A stretch of DNA of 64,000 nucleotides, from assembly GCA_019671005.1 (NCBI GenBank), contig CM033718.1:29094508-29158507 (forward strand), written 5' to 3'. Below the pieces are notes generated by a model that saw nothing but the letters and a program-made list of their open reading frames with translations, did no database searches and had not been told where the DNA came from. Positions within the stretch are counted from its first letter, which is position 1. The number at the start of each line of letters is the position of its first letter. The stretch comes from Hibiscus mutabilis (Eukaryota > Streptophyta > Magnoliopsida > Malvales > Malvaceae). This document shows, in pieces, positions 11,991 to 22,400 of this stretch. Made by a program: the position numbers and the translations under genes.

Positions 11991-13030
11991 TGATACGAAA
12001 GCCAGGATCCAAGAATTACCTCAAAATCTAGGAACCCTCTAGATCACAATTAATCTAGCAAAGTCACTAATATGATCCGAGAAAACCTCAAACTCCACGT
12101 TCAGCAAACCGATAATAAAGCATGATCTTGATGTAGAAAACGAGATAAGATGAATTTGACGGTGGCGGTGTTGGATAGATTTGTCCTTGGCACCCTCCTA
12201 ATCGCAATCGAATAGGCCAACACATGCAAATGGCACGAATCTCTCCATGAATGGATGATGATGAGATATATGTTGTACGATATTTTGTCCTCGACACCCT
12301 CTTAGACGCGATTTTCTAAGCAAACAACCTCAAGCGGCTCTAACCCACCCTCCTAGATGCAATTACCTAGGCAAGCAAGAGTGTGAAGATGATCTCCATT
12401 ACAAGAACTTGACGAACTTATGTTGAAGAAGACTTATGATACGAAAAATAACAAGGCAAATCTATCTACCTTGAAAATAAAATGGCCCATGGTCAAAGGT
12501 TTTTTGTAACTCAAAGCTTCATGATCTTCTTATTAGTGAAGCAAATATGCCTTTAAATAGGCTACAAATGAAGAGTTTAACTTAAATTAGGAAAAGCAAA
12601 GATAATAATAAAATAAATAAACATATTTTATCTAACCTAAAAAAACTAATAAATAAATAACAAATCTAATCCTAAATCATCTAAATATCTTCATAAAGAA
12701 TCCTAGATTAAATTAGAGTACAAATAATCAATAAAATTATTGAAAATTCGTAATAAAAAATATTTCCCGTGATAAAATCGTATAGAGATTTCTGCTTGCA
12801 TAGACTTCACTAAAATGGACATAACTTGAGCTCCCGATGTCGGATTGATGCGTTTCAAGATGCGTTGGAAAGCTAAGAGACAGACGAATATGTTTGAAGA
12901 AGACATGTAGATTCAGAAGTGCCCGAATCCCATCCGAAAATTCGATGCAAGTCGGCTGAAATTCTAGACTTATAAAACAGCTTCAACTCTTTGGCTACAA
13001 TGCATCATTTTAGCCCCCATACATGTATCA
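11991..13030 (-). mobile_element. LTR2 of miniature LTR-element array (1040 bp)
   Basis: A complete LTR on the minus strand, from TGATACATGTATGG (right edge 13030) to TTTCGTATCA (left edge 11991), so the ends are TGATAC...GTATCA. It contains CCTATTTAAAGGCATA, a TATA-like region, and the phrases AGAGCCGCTTGAGGTTGC and GAGGGTGCCGAGGACAAAA, found in every H-family LTR in this window. Confidence 0.85.
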
Positions 13031-13233
13031 TTCTCCCCTATTGAAAACGATTCGTCCCAAATCTTAAGAGTTGTTGATCACAACTTTCAAGTCTCTTGAG
13101 ATGTCTCCAAGAATGAAATATTAAAACTAGGATCTATATAGAGAATTATATATTTTTTCTTTTTTCTCAACTACTAAAACAACAGTAAAAGATAATTGTT
13201 TCAAACACCTAAACCAAGGCTCTGATTACCAAT
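13031..13233 (-). mobile_element. Second 203-bp interior of miniature LTR element
   Basis: Almost identical to 11787-11990. The primer-site match (GGTAATCAGAGCCTTGG on the minus strand) lies at the left and the purine-rich GAATCGTTTTCAATAGGGGA at the right. Sharing this interior shows the tandem unit is LTR plus interior, about 1240 bp. Confidence 0.75.
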
Positions 13234-14252
13234 TGATAAGGAAGCCAGGATCCAAGAATTACCTCAAAATCTAGGAACCCTCTAGATCACAATTAATCTA
13301 GCAAAGTCACTAAAATGATCCGAGAAAACCCCAAACTCCACGTTCAGCAAACCGATAATAAAGCATGATCTTGATGTAGAAAACGAGATAGGATGAATTT
13401 GATGGTGGCGGTGTTGGATAGATTTGTCCTTGACACCCTCCTAATCGCAATTGAATAGGTAAACACCTGCAAATGGCATGAATCTCTCCGATGGATGGAT
13501 GATGGCGAGATAGATGTTGTAGGATATTTTGTCCTCGGCACCCTTTTAGACGCGATTATCTAAGCAATCTACCTCAAGCGGCTCTAACCCACCCTCCTAG
13601 ATGCAATTACCTAGGCAAGCAAGAGTGTGAAGATGATCTCCATTACAAGAACTTGACGAACTTACGTTGAAGAAGACTTCTGATACGAAAAATAACAAGG
13701 CAAATCTATCTACCTTGAAAATAAAATGGCCCATGGTCAAAGGTTTTTTGTAACTCAAAACTTCATGATGTTCTTATTAGTGAAGCAAATATGCCTTTAA
13801 ATAGGCTACAAATGAATAGTTTAACTTAAATTAGGAAAAGTAAAGATAATAATAAAATAAATAAATATATTTTATCTAACCTAAAAAAACTAATAAATAA
13901 ATAGCAAATCTAATCCTAAATCATCTAAATATCTTCATAAAGAATCCTAGATTAAATTTAAGTACAAATAATCAATAAAATTATTGAAAATTCGTAATAA
14001 ATAATATTTCCCATGATAAAACTGTATAGAGATTTCTGCTCGCACAGTCTTCACTAAAATGGACATAACTTGAGCTCCCGATGTCGGATTGTTGCGTTTC
14101 AAGATGCGTTATGTTTGAAGAAGACATGTAGACTCAGAAGTGTCCGGATCCCATCCGAAAATTTGATGCAAGGCGGTTGAAATTCCAGACTTATAAAACA
14201 ACTTCAACTTGTTGGCTACAATGCATCATTTTAGCCCCCCATACATGTATCA
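13234..14252 (-). mobile_element. LTR3 of miniature LTR-element array (1019 bp)
   Basis: It begins TGATACATGTATGGGGGG on the minus strand (right edge 14252) and ends at TGATAAGG on the plus strand (13234), one variant of the LTR2 terminus. A short internal deletion lies near 14106, where LTR2 has GCGTTGGAAAGCTAAGAGAC. The right flank is the interior of long LTR C, so the array broke into or truncated C. Confidence 0.8.
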
Positions 14253-14639
14253 CCGTGTCATCCGAAACATAACAACTACACTCACCTATTATCCCGAAGT
14301 TACAGAATACCTGAATCTACACTTCTTTACACTCTGGATTGGTTCCCCTTTCTAGCCTTCATGCCCTTTCCAAATCCTTATCGAGATAGGTACCTCCAGT
14401 TAAATAACCAATTATTAATATCAACACAATTCATTTATCCACAATTCTATTGCTCACAATAGATATTTATATCCCCCTATCGTCTACAAGCTTTCTCAAG
14501 TAATCGAAACAGCTCACAACCTATGTACATGCTTACATATATGACCTAGACAAACCTTCGTACTTTTAACTCTACACAAAACAGTTTCAAAGAATAGGCA
14601 TACGCATACGCAAGCTTACACAAATTATATACTTTCTTA

Positions 14640-15451
14640 ATTATTCAAAACTGCTAGGCTAAGCAAAACAGTCCATATATTTTTCTTATGAAGCAAAACA
14701 GTCCACTAGAACACAATCTAGCCCTTGCCCTGTTTTAACTTCTCAAAAATAGTTCCATTTTTGTATAATTAACCCATTCACAAATTTTCCTCTAATGTTA
14801 TTATCCATTCATGTTCTTAACTTATCCTAAACAGCCTTTATTTAGTTTCAAGGCAGCCCCCTATTTCGGATTTGCAAAACGGTCCAAAAACATTTTTATT
14901 TCAATTCAAAACAGTCCATTTACAATGTAAAATAATCCCTTTTTGAGTTGGACAACAGTCCCTAATTCTTTTTACTATAATCTTCCACAATCAAGTAACA
15001 CAAACCAACAATGATCTAAAGTCACCTAAATGTACCCTTGTATCTAATTTCACACTTCTAAGCACAATCATTCAAACAAATTACAAAACGGTCCAGCATA
15101 TTTTATTTCCACACATATATTTACTTAGAACAATCCTCTAATGTTTATATTTATGCCAATTTAATCCATTATACTTATATACACATTTTACACATCAAAA
15201 TAGTTCATTGACAAGCTTAACATTGCCAAACAGTCCATAGCATACTTGTAACCAATTTTATTTCAACAAAACAGTTCATTCTATTTTTAGATCACTAAAA
15301 TCAGCTCTTATTATAAGTGTATACATTCATAACAGTCCCGCTTGTGATTCTATACTTCCAGATTAACCCCCCCCCCTAAATTTGCATTCATATTTTTATA
15401 CCTTAATACATTCCTTAATGTGTTCCTATATAATTAGATTCAAGCCAAGGA

Positions 15452-15491
<40 letters not shown>

Positions 15492-15690
15492 AGTTCAAAA
15501 ATAGTCCTTTAAGCTACAAAACTGTCCCGATTTAATGTAAAAACAGCCTCTTAATTAGACTTTTAAAACAGTCCTTTAATTTATCAAACAGCTCGAATCA
15601 GTCCCTTATTTAGTTCCCAAAACAGTCTCATTTAAGTACAAAACAGTTTCTAGATTTTTTTTTCCTTTTTATAACAGAACAGTCCATAGC
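14640..15690 (-). repeat. Diffuse AAAACAGTCC motif array in LTR C
   Basis: At least twenty AAAACAGTCC-like decamers (CAAAACAGTCCATA, CAAAACGGTCC, CAAAACAGTTC, TAAAACAGTCC and others) lie across about 1 kb, without a clean higher period. This is the degenerated form of the regular ~70-bp arrays seen elsewhere. Confidence 0.65.
15455..15488. repeat. (AT)n microsatellite
   Basis: An alternating AT run of about 34 bp inside LTR C. Confidence 0.95.
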
Positions 15691-16450
15691 TATATTTTTT
15701 CAAGCAACGGTACCACAATTCAATTTCAATCTTCATAATGCCAGCGACAATAGCCCATCCTATTAATCAATATATTTCAATAATGTATAGGTCCTAATCA
15801 CAAGCAACACGACCTTTCTTTTATCTACATAACAATTTACCAAGCATAAGAAATCCATCATTCATGGTACTCGAAAACTAGGAGGGTTCATATAGCACAA
15901 GAATTCATTTTTCTAACAATCTAGACATCTATGGCTTGTTAGAATACAATATATAAATTTTCAGATTTGATTATGCAATCTAAAGGAGTGGGAGGAGGGT
16001 TATTACCCTCTACAATAGGCTTCCTGAAGGAAAAACAATAGCTTGATTAAGATTGAAGCTCAATTTTGAAGCTTTACCAACCTCCTTCTAATTCCCCCTT
16101 TTCCTCCCAACTATTGTCTCGGATTCTGCGGGGGAAAAGATGAAGGTGACATGCATTAATGAAGTTTTCTACCGATCCCTCCTTCCCCCACATGTATAAA
16201 ACTTCACATGACATATGTAAGAACCATTAAGTAGAATTTTTTTAACATGCAAGTCCTAAGCTCCACATCTTTTATGTTTTAGTACATTAGACATCAGTTA
16301 TTATTATCTCCCTTTCTTTCAAATTGGCCCTAGACTTATTATTTCAATCTAGGTGTAAATAATACAAACCATTCCATTAACATACGAATTAGTAATAATT
16401 TCTAAATCAAACGTTCTTCCTTTAGAGTATCACAAATTTAGGATGTTACA

Positions 16451-19357
16451 ATTCAAGTAAGAACATAATTCATATTTTCTTCACACATGTAAAACAGCCC
16501 CATTTTACACCTATTGTCACCTAACATGGCAACATTTACAAACATACACTCATACATGTAAAGCAGCCTCATTTTACACCTATTGTCACCTAGCATGGCA
16601 GCAATGTATGTATATTCCGTTAGCATACTTAAACAATCCATTTTAATCACGCGTAAGCAATACATGACAGCAAGGTATGTATATTCCAATAACATACTTA
16701 AACAATCCATTTTAATCACATGTAAGCAATACATGGCAGCAAGGTATGTAGATTCCAATAACATACTTAAACAACCCATTTTAATCACATGTAAGCAATA
16801 CATGGCAGCAAGGTATGTAGATTCCATTAAATACATATATACACATATACAAGCAAAACAGTCCATGGTGACCTCTAATTTATTCAAATCTGTCCATTTT
16901 TCATGTTTATACATGTTAACATTTCAAGACAGCTCATAATTTGACCACACATTGACAAAATAGTCCATATAGTATTCTTATACATTTTAACAATTCAAGA
17001 CAGCTCATATTTTAATGTACAAGGTATATATATGGCAGCAACACTCATGTTTTTACATATTAATCACATAAAAAAATCCATATTTTCATGTACAAGGTGT
17101 ACATGGCAGCAACACTCAAGTTTTACATGTTAATCACATAAAACAATCCATATTTCCATGAACAAGGTGTACATGGCAGCAGCACTCAAGTTTTACATGT
17201 TAATCACATAAAACAATCCATATTTCCATGTACAAGGTGTACATGGCAGCAACACTCAAGTTTTACATGTTAATCACATAAAACAATCCGTATTTTCATG
17301 TACAAGGTGTACATGGCAGCAACACTCATGTTTTACATGTTAATCACATAAAACAATCCATATTTTCATGTACAAGGTGTACATGGCAGCAACACTCAAG
17401 TTTTACATGTTAATCACATAAAACAGTCCATATTTTCATGTACAAGGTGTGCATGGCAGCAACACTCAAGCAATACACATTTTTTTATCAAGTCAAGTAT
17501 AACCATAATGCATTTCAAGCTTTTCATTCAAGACAAGTTTACAAATAGTACTCATGAATTCAAGTAAGATGAAGATCTATTTCAAGTAATAATCATGTAG
17601 TAGCAAATAGTTCAAGTTTACATGTTTGTCATTTCAAGAATACATGTCAAGTAATCCAAGTAACAAGTTTACATGTCAAGTAATTCAAGTAGCAAGTTTA
17701 CATGTCAAGTAATTCAAGTATTCAACTTTACATGTCAAGTAATTCTAGTATTCCAAGTAAGCTTTATGCTTCATTTGTTTTTCATTTGATTACTTTAGTT
17801 TATGCCTCTGTAATTCTTGTTTACTTTCTTTAATTTGGGCCTTTGGTATTTATATGTCTTTTACTTGTTCGCCTTGGATCATAGGTTTAATTATGAATAA
17901 CCTTGGTCTGAGTTTGACCGTATAGGTCCAAGCGATACTTAGCTCAAAGCGCAAAGCAAAGGCTGATATCGAAACATGTCAATCCTAACTTCACATCTAT
18001 CCAACCAAACTATCACCAATCTCTGTACAACTCCCCCGTTACTATCGCTAAAACATTTCACAAATCAATGTGGCGTCCCCCCGAGCTGTAGCTCATGGAC
18101 CGTAGTCCCAAGGCAGACCAAGTATCACACTCTAATATCCAAGGACTTCCATTGAAAGAGAGACTTAGATATCTTATCTCATTCAAGAATCAATTCAAGC
18201 AAGGTATAACAACATCATGCTTTAGCCCTTAGGCCAATTGAGCCTTAGCTCTTCAATTACTTTTTACGTTTCAAGTGTTTCATGTTCAAGGCAAGACAAA
18301 TCATGTTCAAGGATCACATTCAAGCAAGTTATATCAAGATCAACCTTAGCCCTTGGGCCAATTGAGCCTTAGCTCATCATTTTGCAATTTAACTTGATAT
18401 TCAAGTAAACATTTTACATATGCCATCTTAGGCATCAAGCAAGGTCTTTATTTCATGACTTAATCCATGTTATCAAGTATTTTCATCATAGAAATCCATA
18501 CAAGCAAGCATTCGATGGTTCACACCCAAGGCATCAAGAATCAAGCATTTACATCATAGAGCACTATCAAGCAAGCATTCGAATAAGTCATATCCAAGGC
18601 ATGGAATCATACATTTGTTTTCACTTTTCTTTCTAATTAATTTATCAATTTGCATGCTATTACTTACTCACAATTTTAGTTTAGTCCAATCTTCTCTTTT
18701 TATTCATATTCAAGTTAAATTAAGCTCATTATCATGGCATATCAATAGCAAGAAGGTAGTCATGCATATTTGGTTAGGACCTAAGTCCTAACCCTATAGT
18801 AAACTACACTCACAATACTCCAAGCTAGCTTATTTGTCTTGTATCCAAATCCCCTTGTTTTTAGCTTTCGAATGCTCCACTGTTTCTTCCTCCACAAGTT
18901 CTACTCCTTGCTCTAACAATTCATACAAGTAAATACATGTTAAACAAGGTATATTGAGCATAACAATTACCCATCTCAAGCAGTCAAATATGTTCACACA
19001 ATCACTTAACATGGCAACAATATTCAAATATTTCATGTAAGAAACGTTCAGCATATTCATATATATACGTTAATGCATATTACTATAATTGTTTACATTC
19101 CAATTTGGGCAAAACAAGGTAGTAACCAAAATGTCCAAAACTTAAAGATAGGCCTTGCATTTTTATACGTTACCAATTAATACAACTTTTAACTTAAAGA
19201 TAGGTCAAGTTACACCACTGGACAATTTGCACTGTCCCTAGAGTTTCATTTCTATAATATGTTTTACAGTTCAAAATTCAATTCCGTTTGTTTCTAATGA
19301 AACTAGACATATTAAGCTTCTAACCATATAAATTACAGCCTTTAATTCAACCATTAC
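16451..19357 (-). mobile_element. LTR D, left segment
   Basis: Same family as M and R and same internal order: ~70-bp motif array (16480-17466), CCCCCGTTACTATCGC and CATGGACCGTAGTCCC (about 18050-18110), then AACTACACTCACAATACTCC (18800). The 3' terminus is absent; LTR C abuts at 16450. On the right the 881-bp array interrupts it, and the last piece resumes at 25303. Confidence 0.7.
17023..17466 (-). repeat. Regular 70-bp tandem repeat, six to seven units, in LTR D
   Basis: GTGTACATGGCAGC recurs at about 17097, 17167, 17237, 17307 and 17377, with a GTGCATGGCAGC variant at 17447, a strict 70-bp period. Units contain AAAACAATCCATATTTTCATG. A looser set with the same words (TAAACAATCCATTTTAATCA and ACATGGCAGCAAGGTATGTA) lies at 16590-16830. 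Reading frames here are products of the repeat. Confidence 0.9.
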
Positions 19358-19440
19358 TGATACAAGCACGATAGGGGTCAAAATAATCATCTTAGAAAAG
19401 AAGTTGAAACTGCTTTGCAGGTCAGAAACATCAGTCAACT
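19358..19440 (+). mobile_element. Fragment of H-type LTR start, fused to the 881-bp array
   Basis: TGATACAAGCACGATAGGGG begins an LTR like that of element H. After about 80 bp, at GTCAACTTGGA, it switches to the middle of the miniature-element repeat (GAGAGATTCATGCTG). The head of the array is therefore a chimera of two LTR subfamilies. Confidence 0.7.
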
Positions 19441-22400
19441 TGGAGAGATTCATGCTGTTTGCAGGTGTTTGCCTATTCAATTGCGATTAGGAGGGTGCCA
19501 AGGACAAATCTATCCAACACCGCCACCATCAAATTCATCCTATCTCGTTTTCTACATCAAGATCATGCTTTATTATCGGTTTGCTGAACTTGGGTTTTTG
19601 GTTTTCTCGGATCATATTAGTGAGTTTGCTACATTAATTGTGATCTAGAGGGTTCCTCTACATGTCTTCTTCAAACATATTCGTCTATCTCTTAGCTTTC
19701 CAACGAATCTTGAAACGCATCAATTTGACATCGGGAGCTCAAGTTATGTCCATTTTAGTGAAGACTGTGCGAGCAGAAATCTCTGTACGGTTTTATCACG
19801 GGAAATATTATTTATTACGAATTTGCAATAATTTTATTGATTATTTGTACTTAAATTTAATATAGGATTCTTTATGAAGATATTTATATGATTTAGGATT
19901 AGATTTGTTATTTATTGATTATTTTCTTAGGTTAGATAAAATATGTTTATTTATTTTATTATTATCTTTACTTTTCCTAATTTGAGATGAACTCTTCATT
20001 TGTAGCCTATTTAATGGCATATTTGCTTCACTAATAAGAACAACGTCATGAATTTATGAGTTGCAAAAACCTTTGGCCAAGAGCCATTTTATTTTCAAGG
20101 TAGATAGATTTGCCTTGTTATTTTTCGTATCAGAAGTCTTCTTCAACGTAAGTACGTCAAGTTCTTGTAATGGAGATCATCTTCACACTCTTGCTCGCCT
20201 AGGTAATTGCTTCTATGAGGGTGGTTTAGAGCCGCTTGAGGTTGCTTGCTTAGATAATCACGTCTAAGAGGGTGCTGAGGACAAAATATCCTACAACATC
20301 TATCTCGCCATCATCCATTCATTGGAGAGATTCGTGATGTTTGCAGGTGTTTGCCTATTCAATTGCGATTAGGAGGGTGCCAAGGAAAAATCTATCCAAC
20401 ACCGCCACCATCAAATTCATCCTATCTCGTTTTCTATATCAAGATCATGCTTTATTATCGGTTTGCTGAACTTGGGTTTGGGGTTTTCTCGGATCATATT
20501 AGTGAGTTTGCTAGATCAATTGTGATCTAGAGGGTTCCTCTACATGTCTTCTTCAAACATATTCGTCTGTCTCTTAGCTTTCCAACGCATCTTGAAACGC
20601 ATCATTCCGAAATCTGGAGCTCAAGTTATGTCCATTTTTGTGAAGACTATGCGATCATAAATCTCTATACGGTTTTATCACGGGAAATATTATTTATTAC
20701 AAATTTGCAATAATTTTATTGATTATTTGTACTTAAATTTAATCTAGGATTCTTTGTGAAGATATTTAGATGATTTAGGATTAGATTTGTTATTTATTTA
20801 TTATTTTCTTAGTTTAGATAAAATATGTTTATTTATTTTATTCTTATCTTTAATTTTTCTAATTTAAGTTGAACTCTTCATTTGTAGCCTATTTAAAGGC
20901 ATATTTTCTCCACTAATAAGAACAACATCATGAATTTATGAGTTGCAAAAACTTTTGGCCATGGGCCATTTTATTTTCAAGGTAGATAGATTTGCCTTGT
21001 TATTTTTCGTATCAGAAGTCTTCTTCAACGTAAGTTCGTCAAGTTCTTGTAATGGAGACCATCTTCACACTCTTGCTTGCCTAGGTAATTGCATATAGGA
21101 GGGTGGGTTAGAGCCGCTTGAGGTTGCTTGCTTAGATAATCACGTCTAAGAGGGTGCTGAGGACAAAATATCCTACAACATCTATCTCATCATCATCCAT
21201 TCATCGGAGAGATTCGTGCCGTTTGCAGGTGTTTGTCTATTCAATTGCGATTAGAAGGGTGCCAAGGACAAATCTATCCAACACCGCCACCATCAAATTC
21301 ATCCTATCTCATTTTCTACATCAAGAACATGTTTTATTATCGGTTTGCTGAACTTGGGTTTGGGTTTTCTCGGATCGTATTAGCGAGTTTGCTAGATTAA
21401 TTGTGATTTAGAGGGTTCCTCTACATGTCTTCTTCAAACATATTCGCCTGTCTCTTAGCTTTCCAACGCATCATTCCGACATCGGGAGCTCAAGTTATGT
21501 CCATTTTTGTGAAGACTATGCGATCATAAATCTCTATACGGTTTTATCACGGAAATATTATTTATTACAAATTTTAAATAATTTTATTTATTATTTGTAA
21601 TTAAATTTAATCTAGGATTCTTTATGAAGATATTTAGATGATTTAGGATTAGATTTGTTATTTATTTATTATTTTTTTAGGTTAGATAAAATATGTTTAT
21701 TTATTTTATTCTTATCTTTACTTTTTCTAATTTAAGTTGAACTCTTTATTTGTAGACTATTTAAAGGCATATTTGCTCCACTAATAAGAACAACATCATG
21801 AATTTATGAGTTGCAAAAACCTTTGGCCATGGGCCATTTTATTTTCAAGGTATATAGATTTGCCTTGTTATTTTTCGTATCAGAAGTCTTCTTCAACATA
21901 AGTTCGTCAAGTTCTTGTAATGGAGACCATCTTCACACTCTTGCTTGCCTAGGTAATTGCATATAGGAGGGTGGGTTAGAGCCGCTTGAGGTTGCTTGCT
22001 TAGATAATCACGTCTAAGAGGGTGCTGAGGACAAAATATCCTACAACATCTATCTCGTCATCATCCATTCATCAGAGAGATTCGTGCCGTTTGCAGGTGT
22101 TTGTCTATTCAATTGCGATTAGAAGGGTGCCAAGGACAAATCTATCCAACACCGCCACCATCAAATTCATCCTATCTCGTTTTCTACATCAAGATCATGT
22201 TTTATTATCGGTTTGCTGAACTTGGGTTTGGGGTTTTCTCGGATCGTATTAGCGAGTTTGCTAGATTAATTGTGATTTAGAGGGTTCCTCTACATGTCTT
22301 CTTCAAACATATTCGCCTGTCTCTTAGCTTTCCAACGCATCTTGAAACGCATCATTCCGACATCGGGAGCTCAAGTTATGTCCATTTTTGTGAAGACTAT

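Larger units (their letters stand above)
14253..16450 (-). mobile_element. LTR C: Tekay-like long LTR, 5' part only
   Basis: The right edge is GGATGTTACA (16441-16450), the reverse complement of a TGTAACATCC start. It shares CTACACTCACCTATTATCCC (14271) and a diffuse AAAACAGTCC array with LTRs B, M and R. The remaining LTR 3' part is missing because the miniature-element array lies at 14252. A C8 run (about 15367) and an AT microsatellite (15455-15488) lie inside. Confidence 0.7.

Noticed and set aside
16453..16939. Overlapping 153- and 118-residue frames with internal repeats on both strands
   Set aside because: Both are translations of the ~70-bp tandem DNA repeat in LTR D.
17023..17466. 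Regular direct repeats that could suggest a CRISPR array
   Set aside because: Repeat and spacer are both repeated (simple tandem array), in plant retrotransposon DNA with no cas genes.
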